Part shown: positions 8,543 to 18,257 of the stretch, piece by piece
Layout of the letters: each line of letters starts with the position of its first letter
Numbering within the stretch: the stretch's first letter is position 1
Assembly: GCA_051155775.1 (NCBI GenBank)
Contig: DAXETV010000016.1
Span: 62,001-126,000, forward strand
Origin: CAYSCZ01 sp051155775
GTDB lineage: Bacteria; Bacteroidota; Bacteroidia; Cytophagales; Cyclobacteriaceae
DNA: 64,000 nt
Reading direction: 5' to 3'
The notes under the pieces: model-generated
Told to the model about the DNA's origin: nothing
Database searches by the model: none
Seen by the model: the letters and a program-made list of their open reading frames with translations, nothing else
Translations under genes and position numbers: made by a program

Positions 8543-9891
8543 GGAGGGTTTTAAGGATATTTTTGATCTTCATTGGATTATTAGTGGTATTTCTTTTGAG
8601 TATTATCACAATAGTTGATTACACGCCTTATCAGGAAATGGCTTATTATAAGGAAATGATGGCCAGGCTAGATTCTGTGGAGTTAATTAAAAATGATAGG
8701 GCGGATACCATAAAAGCAGGATGGTCTAAAGTGAGCATAACTCCTGAAAGTAAAGTCCCGCTTGCAGGATATGGTGCTCGTGACCCAATGATATTTAAAT
8801 CCATCCATGATTCCGTATGGGTTAGGGCCATTGTGTTTCAATCCGGGCACAGAAAAAAAGCACTTGTTTCTGCAGATTTATTGGTTATACCCCCCAACAT
8901 AAGCAGGAAAGTATACAGGGAACTAGAGCCGTTGGGATACACCAAAGATGATATTTTTTTTAGCGCAACCCATTCACATTCCAGTATTGGAGCATGGAAT
9001 GACAGTTTCATAGGCTCATTATTTGCCGGAAGTTTTGACCCGAATGTTGAACTTTTCATTATTAAAGCAATTGTTCAATCCATAAATAGAGCTGAAAGTA
9101 AGATAGTTAATTCAAAACAAGCTTTCGCAGCGATAGATTTGAATGACTACGTTCTTAATCGCTTGGTGAATGAAAGGGGTGATGTTGATCCCTGGTTAAG
9201 GCTATTAAAACTGGAAAATGTACATGGAGAAACTGCTTTGCTAAGTTCATTTAGTGCTCATGCTACATGCCTTTACATGGATTTTATACAGCTTTCAGGA
9301 GACTACCCGGGTGAACTTAATCGAATGCTGGAGAAAGATAGTTCTATCGATTTTTCAATGTTTACCGCCGGGGCTATGGCAAGCATGGCACCAGAAGCAG
9401 GAAAATTAAGAAGGTGGGATAAGGTGTTGCATGTAAGCACAGGGCTATATGAGCAGATCATGCTTATCAATAATTTTTTGATCCCCGGATATCAATTCGG
9501 GTTGAGTGGTAAAACCATTCCCCTGGCTTTAAGAGATCCGCATTTTAAAGTAAACAATCTTTTCAGGATCCGTCCCTGGTTATTTAATTGGATATTTGGG
9601 CAGTCAAAACCTCATATTAGTACACTAAAAGTAGGAAAAACCCTTTTCATTGGTATGCCCGGAGACTTTTCAGGAGAATTGGTCAGCCCTTTGGAAGAAT
9701 ATGGCAGAGCTAAAGATTTAAATCTGATAATCACAGGATTTAATGGTAGTTATGCCGGTTATTTCACAAAGGATGAGTGGTATAAATTGAATAAGTACGA
9801 GACCACCACCATGAACTGGTATGGACCATACAACGGAGCCTATTTAAGTGAGATCACAAAAAAGTTAATTGACATCCATGCTGAATATTAA
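8539..9891 (+). CDS. Neutral/alkaline ceramidase-like hydrolase, membrane anchored
   Basis: I choose ATG 8539, which gives a four-base ATGA overlap with comM; ATG 8530 is the alternative. The product has an N-terminal membrane helix (RVLRIFLIFIGLLVVFLLS) and the N-terminal domain of neutral ceramidases: AGWSKVSITPE, PLAGYGAR, KALVSADLLVIP and the metal-site block SATHSHSSIGAW. Neutral ceramidases are zinc enzymes that cleave the amide of ceramide to sphingosine and fatty acid. At about 450 residues it is well short of the roughly 650 of classical enzymes and seems to lack the Ig-like C-terminal domain. The block FTAGAMASMAPEAG replaces the usual Gly-Asp-Val-Ser-Pro active-site stretch, so the substrate may differ. 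The next gene overlaps its end. Confidence 0.8.
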   Translation: MRRVLRIFLIFIGLLVVFLLSIITIVDYTPYQEMAYYKEMMARLDSVELIKNDRADTIKAGWSKVSITPESKVPLAGYGARDPMIFKSIHDSVWVRAIVFQSGHRKKALVSADLLVIPPNISRKVYRELEPLGYTKDDIFFSATHSHSSIGAWNDSFIGSLFAGSFDPNVELFIIKAIVQSINRAESKIVNSKQAFAAIDLNDYVLNRLVNERGDVDPWLRLLKLENVHGETALLSSFSAHATCLYMDFIQLSGDYPGELNRMLEKDSSIDFSMFTAGAMASMAPEAGKLRRWDKVLHVSTGLYEQIMLINNFLIPGYQFGLSGKTIPLALRDPHFKVNNLFRIRPWLFNWIFGQSKPHISTLKVGKTLFIGMPGDFSGELVSPLEEYGRAKDLNLIITGFNGSYAGYFTKDEWYKLNKYETTTMNWYGPYNGAYLSEITKKLIDIHAEY

Positions 9892-10978
9892 TAAACCTAC
9901 GCTTTTACTTGACGAGGAAAAAGCAAAGCGAAACATTGCTAAAATGGCGGCGAAAGCAATAAAACATGACCTGGTCTTCAGGCCTCATCTAAAGACACCG
10001 CAATCAGCAGAAATTTCAAAATGGTTCAGGGAGGCCGGCGTGAAAAAAATTACAGTTTCTTCCGTGCAGATGGCCAAGTATTTTGCTGAAAATGGATGGG
10101 GAGATATTACCATTGCTTTCCCTATAAATATTCTTGAGATAGAAGATATTAATTACCTGGCATCCAGGTGCCAACTAAATATTCTTATAGAAAGCATTGA
10201 AGCAATCAGTTTTTTAAAAGATAATCTGAAGAACGAGGTCGGATTTTATATTAAAATCGATTCAGGAGCCCATCGGACAGGTATTGATCCAAAGAATAAG
10301 TCATTAATAACAAGCATTATTGATCATTCTGATAAATCAATAAAATTTCGAGGTTTTCTGACCCATGCAGGACATACATACTCGGTAAGTGACTTAGATG
10401 AATTAAATCAGCACCATGAAAGGCAATTGAAGATCATGGGCAGTTTAAAATCCGAGTTTTCAGCCCACAACCCAGTCATCTCAGTTGGGGATACGCCTAC
10501 ATGCAGTGTATCTGAAAACTTCAATGATGTTGATGAGATCAGGCCTGGAAATTTTATTTTTTATGATTTAATGCAGTATCAAATAGGTGCCTGTGAAATA
10601 GGTGATATCTCGGTTTGCATGGTATGTCCTTTGGTTGCTAAACATCCTTCAAGAAATGAAATGGTTATCTACGGCGGTGCTGTTCATTTTTCTAAGGAAC
10701 ATCTCATTGAGGACGGAAAATTACACTACGGTATAGCAGTCAGGTTAGAAAATAAAGGTTGGGCCGGCTTGATAGATAATGTAAGACTAGTAAGGGTTTC
10801 CCAGGAGCATGGAATATTACATGCCCCCACTGATTTCATTAACAAAACCCAAATTGGTGACTTAATCGGTATTTTACCTGTTCATTCCTGCTTAACGGCC
10901 AATATAATGGGTAAATTTTTAACACTTGGCGGTGACTTTATTTATCAATTGGATGAAAATATCCTTCAGAAGAGTTAA
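9878..10978 (+). CDS. D-threonine aldolase/DSD1-family PLP enzyme
   Basis: Fold-type III PLP enzyme of the alanine-racemase N-terminal plus D-serine-dehydratase-like C-terminal family. I use ATG 9878, which overlaps the ceramidase-like gene by 14 bases; a TTG lies nine bases upstream. The N-terminus PTLLLDEEKAKRNI and FRPHLKTPQS carry the PLP lysine (in PHLKT), and the C-terminal part contains the His and Cys of the metal site (VHSCLTANI). Members cleave D-threonine or D-3-hydroxy amino acids to glycine and an aldehyde, or deaminate D-serine or 3-hydroxyaspartate, using a divalent metal. Translational coupling to a ceramidase-like gene is notable, because sphingoid bases are also 2-amino-3-hydroxy compounds, but a sphingolipid role is speculation. 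Confidence 0.85.
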   Translation: MLNINKPTLLLDEEKAKRNIAKMAAKAIKHDLVFRPHLKTPQSAEISKWFREAGVKKITVSSVQMAKYFAENGWGDITIAFPINILEIEDINYLASRCQLNILIESIEAISFLKDNLKNEVGFYIKIDSGAHRTGIDPKNKSLITSIIDHSDKSIKFRGFLTHAGHTYSVSDLDELNQHHERQLKIMGSLKSEFSAHNPVISVGDTPTCSVSENFNDVDEIRPGNFIFYDLMQYQIGACEIGDISVCMVCPLVAKHPSRNEMVIYGGAVHFSKEHLIEDGKLHYGIAVRLENKGWAGLIDNVRLVRVSQEHGILHAPTDFINKTQIGDLIGILPVHSCLTANIMGKFLTLGGDFIYQLDENILQKS

Positions 10979-11067
10979 ATATCAACCCTTTACAAAATAC
11001 CGGTGCTAATATTTCTTTTAGGCGTGGAAAATCACTAAATCACATTTTTATAAAATCAATTTTTTTT

Positions 11068-11931
11068 ATGATTAAATACAATCCAAAATCATGGTTTTCC
11101 TTAATCTTTGATGTTTACAGCAGGTATGTTATCAAGTCTTTGTGGCCGCTCATAATCTTCATCTTCTTTTACACGCTGACCCTTTGCATAGTCACGCTGG
11201 AACTCATTCACATCCGTTATGAAGGTACCTTGGCTTTTCATTCTATTCTTGGAGTTATTCTTGGTTTATTTCTTGTGCTCAGGACGAATACGGCATATGA
11301 CAGGTGGTGGGAGGGGAGGAAACTATGGGGTGCTTTAGTGAATGATACCCGGAATTTAGCACTAAAGATTAGTGCGTTTGTAAAAAGTGATAAGGACAGA
11401 TTGTACTTTAAAAAAATGATTCCTAATGTTGTTTTTGCCATGAAAGAGCATCTGAGGGATAGTATATTAATTGGTGAAATGGACTTTGTTGACAATGAAT
11501 CAAAGGAAGAGATAAAACAAAGCAATCACAGGCCCAATATAATTAATCGCGGTATGTATAAAATGTTAACACAATTCGCAGAGGAGGGAAAGATAACCGG
11601 GGAGCAGTTTTTTGTGGTGGACAAAGAATTAAAAGGCTTTACAGATATAATCGGAAAATGTGAACGGATTAAAACCACCCCAATTCCATACTCCTATAGC
11701 ATGTTTATAAAGAAATTTATCTTTATGTATACCATTACCCTGCCCATAGGGTTTGTATGGGAGTTTGGTTACTGGACCATACCCATCGTCTTGATCATCT
11801 TTTATTTTTTAGTCAGCATAGAACTTATTGCGGAAGAAATCGAGGACCCCTTTGGCATGGACTTAAATGACCTGCCGTTAAATGAACTGGCAACCAAAAT
11901 TAAGCGGAACGTCTATGAGATATTATCCTAA
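11068..11931 (+). CDS. Bestrophin-family ion channel
   Basis: 287 residues, the usual size for bacterial bestrophins (UPF0187/YneE). The family signature is present: two N-terminal membrane helices (LIIFIFFYTLTLCIVTLEL and HSILGVILGLFLVLRTN), then RTNTAYDRWWEGRKLWGALV, and two more helices near residues 215-255. Bacterial homologues form pentameric channels passing small monovalent ions. Its stop codon overlaps the stop of the convergent susD gene by four bases, leaving no room for a terminator between them. Confidence 0.92.
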   Translation: MIKYNPKSWFSLIFDVYSRYVIKSLWPLIIFIFFYTLTLCIVTLELIHIRYEGTLAFHSILGVILGLFLVLRTNTAYDRWWEGRKLWGALVNDTRNLALKISAFVKSDKDRLYFKKMIPNVVFAMKEHLRDSILIGEMDFVDNESKEEIKQSNHRPNIINRGMYKMLTQFAEEGKITGEQFFVVDKELKGFTDIIGKCERIKTTPIPYSYSMFIKKFIFMYTITLPIGFVWEFGYWTIPIVLIIFYFLVSIELIAEEIEDPFGMDLNDLPLNELATKIKRNVYEILS

Positions 11932-13337
11932 TCCAACCCTGAAGCATCAGTCTCTGTTTGCGGGATTGGTAAAATAAAATCATCACTTAGGAAGAAATCA
12001 TCGCCTGTGATTACTGCTATTCTCTTGTTATCATGGATTGCATGTCCTTCATACGCTAATTCCCTTATTCTTTCGTTGTCCAGGAAACCTAAGAAGCCGT
12101 CTATATTACCAGCGTTCACTTCCAACACGGGCAATCCTGCACGTTCCCTTATTGTGTTTAAGTCGTCAAAAGCCAGTTGATCATCTCCTAAAAGAAAACT
12201 GGTCTCGGCTCTTATTAAGTACATTTCAGCTAACCGTAATACAGGAATTACGCGGTCATTATCCAGATACTTTGCACAAGAAAAACCAAATGGCTGGTTA
12301 TAAAAGAAAGTGGTGATCTCATCGACTGCTGCATTTTCTGATACATCCCTTGAAATAGTCGCTCTTAAGTCACCCGTTTCGTCATAGATGTCTTCAATAG
12401 TGAATAAATCTATCTCTATTCCACTGAAACCTGTTGATACCAGTGATGAATAATAGGTAGCTATGCCTGTACCGGTATTCACATCGCCTGTATTGTTTTC
12501 TATGTTCTGCTGAATGGCGAAAATATCTTCAGATGAATTTTGAAAGTTATTGTAAGCATCAAATGGTTCACTCACTAAGGAATAAAGCCCGCTTTCAATG
12601 ACTAAATCAGCATAGTCAAAAGCCAGTCCTACCTCATCTTTTTGCAGATTCAATCTTGCCAGGTAAGCCAGAGAGGCATACCGGGATAATCTGGTGCCAT
12701 TTTTACCGAGTCCGTCAAGAAGTTCTGAAGCACGCATCAGATCATCTTCAGCTTGATTGTAAACTTCGCTTACCGTGCTCCTTGTCGGGATTTTAACCTG
12801 ATCTGCACTTAAAGTTGGTTCAAGCAAGATAGGAATGGCAGGTGCGTCCAATGTCGAAGGGCTATACTGAGGGGCCCACAGACGAACCATCTCAAAGTAT
12901 ATAATACCCCTGATGGCAAGTGCCTCCCCTTCAATCTTAATCCTGTCACTTGGGTTTTCTATGTTCTCCAATACAGATAATATTGTATTGCAGGCATTTA
13001 TCACCTCATAACCCCTATTCCAGTTTGTTTCTACAATAAAGTTTTCAGGAGATATGTTGAGCGTTAAAAAACTTATATATTCAGGGTTGGCGATGATGTT
13101 CCAGTTTGCTTCAGCTGCTAATAAGGTCGCTATGATATTAAAATCCCCGCCTAATAGTTGGCCTCCATCTATCCCCCCAAGACCACTATAAGCTCCGATA
13201 AGTGCTTTTTCAATGTTTTCAGGATCATTTAATACATCTTCACCGACAAGTGTATCTTCAATTTCAACTTCTAACAGGTCTTCGCATGATATGAGCGACA
13301 ACAATAAAAATGATAGGATGAATATCTTTTTGATCAT
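11928..13337 (-). CDS. SusD/RagB-family nutrient-binding lipoprotein
   Basis: Surface lipoprotein that pairs with the SusC channel just upstream. I choose ATG 13337 (MIKKIFILSF) over ATG 13361, because it gives a standard lipoprotein signal ending LISC and avoids overlap with susC, leaving a 13-base gap. SusD features include the N-terminal DLLEVEIEDTLVGEDVLNDP stretch, the TPR-rich body (RGIIYFEMVRLWAPQYS) and the RLAEMYLIRAETSFLLG, NTIRERAGL and RIRELAYEGHAI blocks near the C-terminus. The last position is usually F or W in RELAFE, here Y. SusD caps the SusC barrel and selects an oligosaccharide or peptide. No glycoside hydrolase, lyase or peptidase lies beside the pair, so the ligand is unknown. 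Confidence 0.92.
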   Translation of the reverse strand: MIKKIFILSFLLLSLISCEDLLEVEIEDTLVGEDVLNDPENIEKALIGAYSGLGGIDGGQLLGGDFNIIATLLAAEANWNIIANPEYISFLTLNISPENFIVETNWNRGYEVINACNTILSVLENIENPSDRIKIEGEALAIRGIIYFEMVRLWAPQYSPSTLDAPAIPILLEPTLSADQVKIPTRSTVSEVYNQAEDDLMRASELLDGLGKNGTRLSRYASLAYLARLNLQKDEVGLAFDYADLVIESGLYSLVSEPFDAYNNFQNSSEDIFAIQQNIENNTGDVNTGTGIATYYSSLVSTGFSGIEIDLFTIEDIYDETGDLRATISRDVSENAAVDEITTFFYNQPFGFSCAKYLDNDRVIPVLRLAEMYLIRAETSFLLGDDQLAFDDLNTIRERAGLPVLEVNAGNIDGFLGFLDNERIRELAYEGHAIHDNKRIAVITGDDFFLSDDFILPIPQTETDASGLD

Positions 13338-13350
13338 GATAATGAATTTT

Positions 13351-16300
13351 TTAAAAACCAATTTTTATTCCTGAGGTAATTATTCTTGCCGGCGGTGTTG
13401 TGAAATCATCTATACCCTGACTAAGATTTACTTCCGATACGCCCCCCTCGGGGAATACAAAGCTTACTTCCGGATCATACCCGGGGTAATCAGTTAAAGT
13501 CCATAGATTAAATCCACCGACGTTAATGGTAAAATACCTTAATCCCCAGTTGGATACTATCCTTTCTGGTAGGCTATAAGAAAAATTCAGTGTTTTTAAT
13601 CGAATATAACTTCCATCTTCCAGCCAACGCGTGGAAGTTTCAATATCTGCCAGCGAGGCAAACGGATCCATTCCCGGAATATCTGTTTGGTCACCGGGTC
13701 TATACCATCTGTTGGCTTGGTCATCTGTTTGATTGAAAAACTGAAGGCCACTATTGGATATTAACTCGCCGGTCCTGTTGTACACCTCATTACCTCCGAC
13801 AAACTGAAATAAAAAGCTTAGTTCAAAATTTTTGTAAGAAAATGAATTGTTAAATCCTCCGAAATAATCCGGGTTAGGATCTCCCACCACCATTCTTGGA
13901 GCTTCGAAGAAATCATCGGTAGTGCCCCCCTGGCCGTCATCGTATAATGCAAGACCAGTCTCAGGGTCAACACCGGCAAACTTTCGCATGAAAAATACCC
14001 CGATCGGTTCTCCTTCAATAAAAGCATTGATCCCGGAGGTTACTTGCTCACCATTAATATTGGTGATCTCATTACTGTTGAAGGTTATATTAAATGAAGA
14101 ATTCCACTGGAAATCTTCCCCTTGGATTATTGTTCCGTCTAACGCGATCTCGAATCCTTCATTAGTGGATTCCCCAATATTCTTAAGCACAAATGGGAAA
14201 CCACTGGTAGAGGTAATAGGCGTTGGAAATAGCAGGTCCTCCGTATCCTTTCGGTAATAGTCGAAGCTACCGGAGAGTCTGTTTTTGAATAATGAATATT
14301 CTATCCCGATGCCTAGCTGGGCTGTAGTCTCCCATTTAAGGTCCGGATTGGGCAGGTTAGAGGCTCTGATACCATCTTCATTGCCAAATCCTGCCGGTAT
14401 GTAAATGGTCTCAAACAGATTAGCTTCTGCAGGATCGTTTCCTACTAAACCATAACTTGCTTTAAACTTTAACAAGCTCACACTGGCAGAAGAGGATAAA
14501 AAAGGTTCCTCGGCTATGTTCCAACCCAAAGACACTGCCGGGAAAAAGCCATAACGATTGTTTGACCCAAACTTCGATGAACCATCCACACGACCACTGA
14601 TCTGAGCAATATACCGATGTTTGAATGAATAGTTTACCCTGCCAAAGTAAGAAAGAAATGAAAAGCCAATTGGATCCTCTACATTCATATCTTCTGGTTC
14701 TCCCTCAAGCTCAGACAGATTCAACCCTTCCTGATTGGTCTTTAAGATAAGATCAGAACTCGATTCCTGATAAGAAAAACCAACAACACCATTAATGATG
14801 TGATTATCCTGAATGATATTATCGTAAGAGAAATAATTATTGGTGGTGTAATTAAAAACATCAACTTCGCGGATGATGGCATTATTTGGAAATCTAACAA
14901 CCGATCCATCGGTATCCCTGAAAACAGTTTCTTCAAATATTTCCTCTCTTTGATCAATAAAATCTAATCCAAACTCGGTTGTAAATATTAGGCCACCTAC
15001 GATCTCATAACTTAAATCAATGTTACCTATGAATCGGTTACTATTCGAAGTATTATCTGAAAATTCCGCCAGATTAAGTGGATTATCAATCTCACTTTGC
15101 ACAATTAACTCTTTGGTTTCCTCATCAAAAGTATCACCCGGTGAATTTGTAAGAACCTGTAAAGGAGAGTTAAGCTGTGAATCTTCAAACAACCGGTCAT
15201 TATTGGTTCGGGTATAATTAATTCCACCATTTACGGATAATTTATTGCTTAGATCACTATTGATGTTTGCACGAGCGGTAAACCTTTCCAATTGGTTTCC
15301 AATTAAAATACCTTCGCTATTGTTGTAAGAGAAACTTCCGTAGTAGTTGGTATTATCAGAACCTCCTGATAATGAAAAATTGGCCCTATGTTGGATTCCT
15401 GTTTGGAACACCTCGTCCTGCCAATCTGTATTGAAACGAAACTGATCAGGAAACTCCAGAGTGCCATCAGCTGTGGGTACAATAGATGTGGTTTCGTCTC
15501 CGGCTTCCAGCCAAAGTTTTAAGTTTTCTGGTGTGATGGTAGATTCATCAAATTGTATTAATGGGTTTGATATAGCTATTCGAAGCTGGGCTTCCAGGTC
15601 TTGTATCCTGTATTGCTCTGTGGAATACATATCCAGTTTTTCAGGTGTTTGAGTCACACCAACCTGATAATCAAAATCAAATTTCATTTTTCCTGCTTCC
15701 CCTTTTTTAGTGGTTATTAAAATCACTCCATTAGCAGCCCTGGATCCATAGATTGCCGCAGCGGAAGCGTCTTTCAAAATCTCCACCGATTGAATATCAT
15801 TTGGGTTAATATCAATTAAAGGGTTGGATCCTGCATTAATCGAACTTGTCTGACTCTCAGAAGTCATGGGTATCCCGTCAATGACATATAATGGCTGATT
15901 ACTTGCTGACAGGGAGCTGGTTCCTCTTACCCTCACATTAATGCGCTCTCCCAGTTTACCACTCGTTCCTTGAATAAACACTCCGGTAGCGCGCCCCTGA
16001 ATGGCTGATTCAAAAGTATTAACGGGCCTGGAACCTATTTCTTCTCCGCTCACTTTGGAAATATTTCCTGTAAGGTCCTGTTTGATAGTTGTTCCATAAC
16101 CAACGACAATAACTTCTTGTAGCTCTGATACATCAAGTGGTAAAATAAGCTCAAAGTAGGTTTGATTTCCGACGGCTACTATCTGTGTTTGATATCCAAC
16201 ATAAGAAACCTCTAACAGGCTATCACCGGGATTCAATTCCAGTCTGAATTCTCCATTAAAATCAGCAATCGAACCTCTTGTGGTGCCTTGAACCGCCACT

Positions 16301-16416
16301 GTGGCTCCAATAAGGGCTTCCCCATCTTCTCCCGTGACTTTACCTGTAATTACTGTGGTTTGAGCTGTTGCAAAAAATGATGATATGCCTAAAAAAATGA
16401 AAATCAGGAATCTCAT
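13351..16416 (-). CDS. SusC/RagA-family TonB-linked outer-membrane transporter
   Basis: 1021 residues. A signal peptide (MRFLIFIFLGISSFFATAQ) is followed by a carboxypeptidase-regulatory-like domain (about 22-95, ending in the VSYVGYQTQ block). Then come the SusC TonB/plug region with LQEVIVVGYGTT, the plug domain (VRGTSSLSASNQPLYVIDG and EILKDASAAAIYGSRAANGV) and a 22-strand barrel ending in aromatic GIKIGF. It imports large ligands bound by SusD using TonB energy. The 107-bp upstream region is short and overlaps no FecI/FecR pair, and there is no obvious local regulator. lipA lies directly upstream on the same strand. Confidence 0.95.
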   Translation of the reverse strand: MRFLIFIFLGISSFFATAQTTVITGKVTGEDGEALIGATVAVQGTTRGSIADFNGEFRLELNPGDSLLEVSYVGYQTQIVAVGNQTYFELILPLDVSELQEVIVVGYGTTIKQDLTGNISKVSGEEIGSRPVNTFESAIQGRATGVFIQGTSGKLGERINVRVRGTSSLSASNQPLYVIDGIPMTSESQTSSINAGSNPLIDINPNDIQSVEILKDASAAAIYGSRAANGVILITTKKGEAGKMKFDFDYQVGVTQTPEKLDMYSTEQYRIQDLEAQLRIAISNPLIQFDESTITPENLKLWLEAGDETTSIVPTADGTLEFPDQFRFNTDWQDEVFQTGIQHRANFSLSGGSDNTNYYGSFSYNNSEGILIGNQLERFTARANINSDLSNKLSVNGGINYTRTNNDRLFEDSQLNSPLQVLTNSPGDTFDEETKELIVQSEIDNPLNLAEFSDNTSNSNRFIGNIDLSYEIVGGLIFTTEFGLDFIDQREEIFEETVFRDTDGSVVRFPNNAIIREVDVFNYTTNNYFSYDNIIQDNHIINGVVGFSYQESSSDLILKTNQEGLNLSELEGEPEDMNVEDPIGFSFLSYFGRVNYSFKHRYIAQISGRVDGSSKFGSNNRYGFFPAVSLGWNIAEEPFLSSSASVSLLKFKASYGLVGNDPAEANLFETIYIPAGFGNEDGIRASNLPNPDLKWETTAQLGIGIEYSLFKNRLSGSFDYYRKDTEDLLFPTPITSTSGFPFVLKNIGESTNEGFEIALDGTIIQGEDFQWNSSFNITFNSNEITNINGEQVTSGINAFIEGEPIGVFFMRKFAGVDPETGLALYDDGQGGTTDDFFEAPRMVVGDPNPDYFGGFNNSFSYKNFELSFLFQFVGGNEVYNRTGELISNSGLQFFNQTDDQANRWYRPGDQTDIPGMDPFASLADIETSTRWLEDGSYIRLKTLNFSYSLPERIVSNWGLRYFTINVGGFNLWTLTDYPGYDPEVSFVFPEGGVSEVNLSQGIDDFTTPPARIITSGIKIGF

Positions 16417-16523
16417 GGTTATGTTTTTAGACTCCTAATTTACTAAGACTATCTACACTTACAACTATTGGAAATAAATTTAATAATGCAGTAAAACGTT
16501 GATCAATTGTCTCATGACAATTC

Positions 16524-17399
16524 TTATACGTTTACGTGTCTTTCAGCATGATAAGACGACCTTACGAGAGGCCCGGACTCAACATACTTTAAGCCTTTTT
16601 TTAATCCTTCAATTTTGTAGTGTTCAAATTGCTCAGGATGAATATATTCCTCTACTTCAAGATGCATTTTGGTTGGTTGGAGGTATTGACCCAATGTTAG
16701 GATGTCACAGCCATTTTCTACCAGGTCATCCATAATTTGGCAAACCTCATTTTCTGTTTCTCCCAAACCCAGCATAACACCTGATTTCGTTCTTTTGCCG
16801 AAAGCCTTGGTCCTCTTTATTTGTTCCAGGCTTCTGTTGTATTTAGCCTGTGGTCGCACGCGTCTGTATAATCGTTCAACGGTTTCCATATTGTGGGAGA
16901 CTACTTCCTGGCCAGGGTTAATCATAGTTATGAGCGCATCCCAGTTATTTTTAACATCAGGGATCAGTGTTTCTATGGTTGTTTCAGGTGAGGCTCTTTT
17001 GACGGCTTTTACTGTTTTGTGCCAAATGTCTGCGCCTCTGTCTTTTAGTTCGTCTCTATTCACAGAGGTGATAACCGCATGTTTTACGCCCATAAGTTTT
17101 ATAGCGTTGGCAACCCTTTCCGGCTCTTCTTCATCATATTCAGGCGGTCTGCCAGTAGCAACCGCACAAAAACTGCAGCCACGTGTACATACATTGCCCA
17201 GTATCATAAAAGTCGCCGTTCCAGCGCCCCAGCATTCACCCATATTTGGGCAATTGCCGCTTTCACATATCGTGTGGAGCTTATGGTCATCAACAATTTT
17301 TCTAACGTTTGTATATTCTTTACCAACAGGAAGTTTTACCCTTAACCAATTGGGTTTTTTTCTTTTATTTTTTTCTTCTACTACCGGAAGTTCAATCAT
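16524..17399 (-). CDS. lipA: Lipoyl synthase
   Basis: Radical-SAM enzyme that inserts two sulfurs into octanoyl groups on lipoyl domains. Both iron-sulfur clusters are visible: the auxiliary cluster motif CESGNCPNMGECW near residue 44 and the radical-SAM motif CTRGCSFCAV near residue 72. The C-terminal RSSYHAERHV carries the conserved serine that ligates the auxiliary cluster. The 291-residue length is normal. Its clients here include the two lipoyl domains of the SucB protein at 26951, so its proximity to 2-oxoacid dehydrogenase genes fits. lipB is not in the window. Confidence 0.97.
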   Translation of the reverse strand: MIELPVVEEKNKRKKPNWLRVKLPVGKEYTNVRKIVDDHKLHTICESGNCPNMGECWGAGTATFMILGNVCTRGCSFCAVATGRPPEYDEEEPERVANAIKLMGVKHAVITSVNRDELKDRGADIWHKTVKAVKRASPETTIETLIPDVKNNWDALITMINPGQEVVSHNMETVERLYRRVRPQAKYNRSLEQIKRTKAFGKRTKSGVMLGLGETENEVCQIMDDLVENGCDILTLGQYLQPTKMHLEVEEYIHPEQFEHYKIEGLKKGLKYVESGPLVRSSYHAERHVNV

Positions 17400-17449
17400 A
17401 ATAATGCCATTTTACCAATGAAAACAAATAAAAAAAGATAATGATTTAT

Positions 17450-18190
17450 TTATCTCCTGGAACCGTAAAATAATGTAATAAATGCAGAAAAGAAGAAGTT
17501 ATCGTTCTCCGCAGTGGGGATTAATTGAATGGTCTCTCCTACATATTGCTCCGCTAAAACCCCTATTTCAAAACCGGTCACATTACTTTTGAAAGTACCA
17601 AATTCAAAGCTCACCGAAGCTTTAGCATTCAGTCCTAATCGGAATTCAGATTTAGCGATGCCTTCAAATAACCTTGGACCTCCCCTGATTTCGTTAAAAC
17701 CGTGCTCATCCGGGTCAAATTGTTCGGAGACCCTGTTGTCACCGCCAGATAGTTCAATAAAGTAAGGTGCAACAATGCCAATAGATGGTCCGGCGGCAGC
17801 TCCACCACTGATTTGAACACCTTGCTGGGAAGCTTTTTGGAAAATGATCATCTCACGACCATATTGCCCCCTGATTGCATATAAGTAATTTGATTTGCCC
17901 CAGATAAACGAGTTTCCGGTTAGGTTTGAAACATACTTGAATTCTTTCGGGTGCTTTACATTCATCAATTCAAATCCCAAAGTCTGAAATTGATTTTTTT
18001 TGATAGCTTTTCCAAACCTCATTATAAAGCCTCCAATCAAACCACCGTTGGTATTTTTATTAATCCCCCATATAAATTCTCTTGAATACTCATAGCTGCC
18101 TTTATCCTGCCCATCAACCGTAAGTGCTGTTGATGAGATTAGGAAGATCAACAGAATTATTGAATATCTATTTTTTAATGTGCGCAACAT
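17450..18190 (-). CDS. Exported beta-rich outer-membrane protein, unknown function
   Basis: 246 residues with a signal sequence (hydrophobic residues about 11-27, likely cleavage after VDG). The mature part is glycine-rich with alternating hydrophobic residues (FIWGINKNTNGGLIGGFIMRF, AAGPSIGIVAPYFIELSGG), as in small eight- to ten-strand outer-membrane barrels, and ends FITLFYGSRR. I do not recognise a named family beyond general Bacteroidota outer-membrane beta-barrel proteins. It is monocistronic-looking, between lipA and ytxJ on the same strand. Confidence 0.75.
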   Translation of the reverse strand: MLRTLKNRYSIILLIFLISSTALTVDGQDKGSYEYSREFIWGINKNTNGGLIGGFIMRFGKAIKKNQFQTLGFELMNVKHPKEFKYVSNLTGNSFIWGKSNYLYAIRGQYGREMIIFQKASQQGVQISGGAAAGPSIGIVAPYFIELSGGDNRVSEQFDPDEHGFNEIRGGPRLFEGIAKSEFRLGLNAKASVSFEFGTFKSNVTGFEIGVLAEQYVGETIQLIPTAENDNFFFSAFITLFYGSRR

Positions 18191-18257
18191 AAAATCTCAC
18201 ATAAAGCTAAGAAAGTATCAATGGAAACGGAAAATAAACTGTGAAAGTTAGTTGTCT

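Noticed and set aside
16702..17421. A 239-residue rightward open frame
   Set aside because: It is entirely antisense to lipA, whose product has all radical-SAM and auxiliary-cluster motifs; the antisense product has no family signs.
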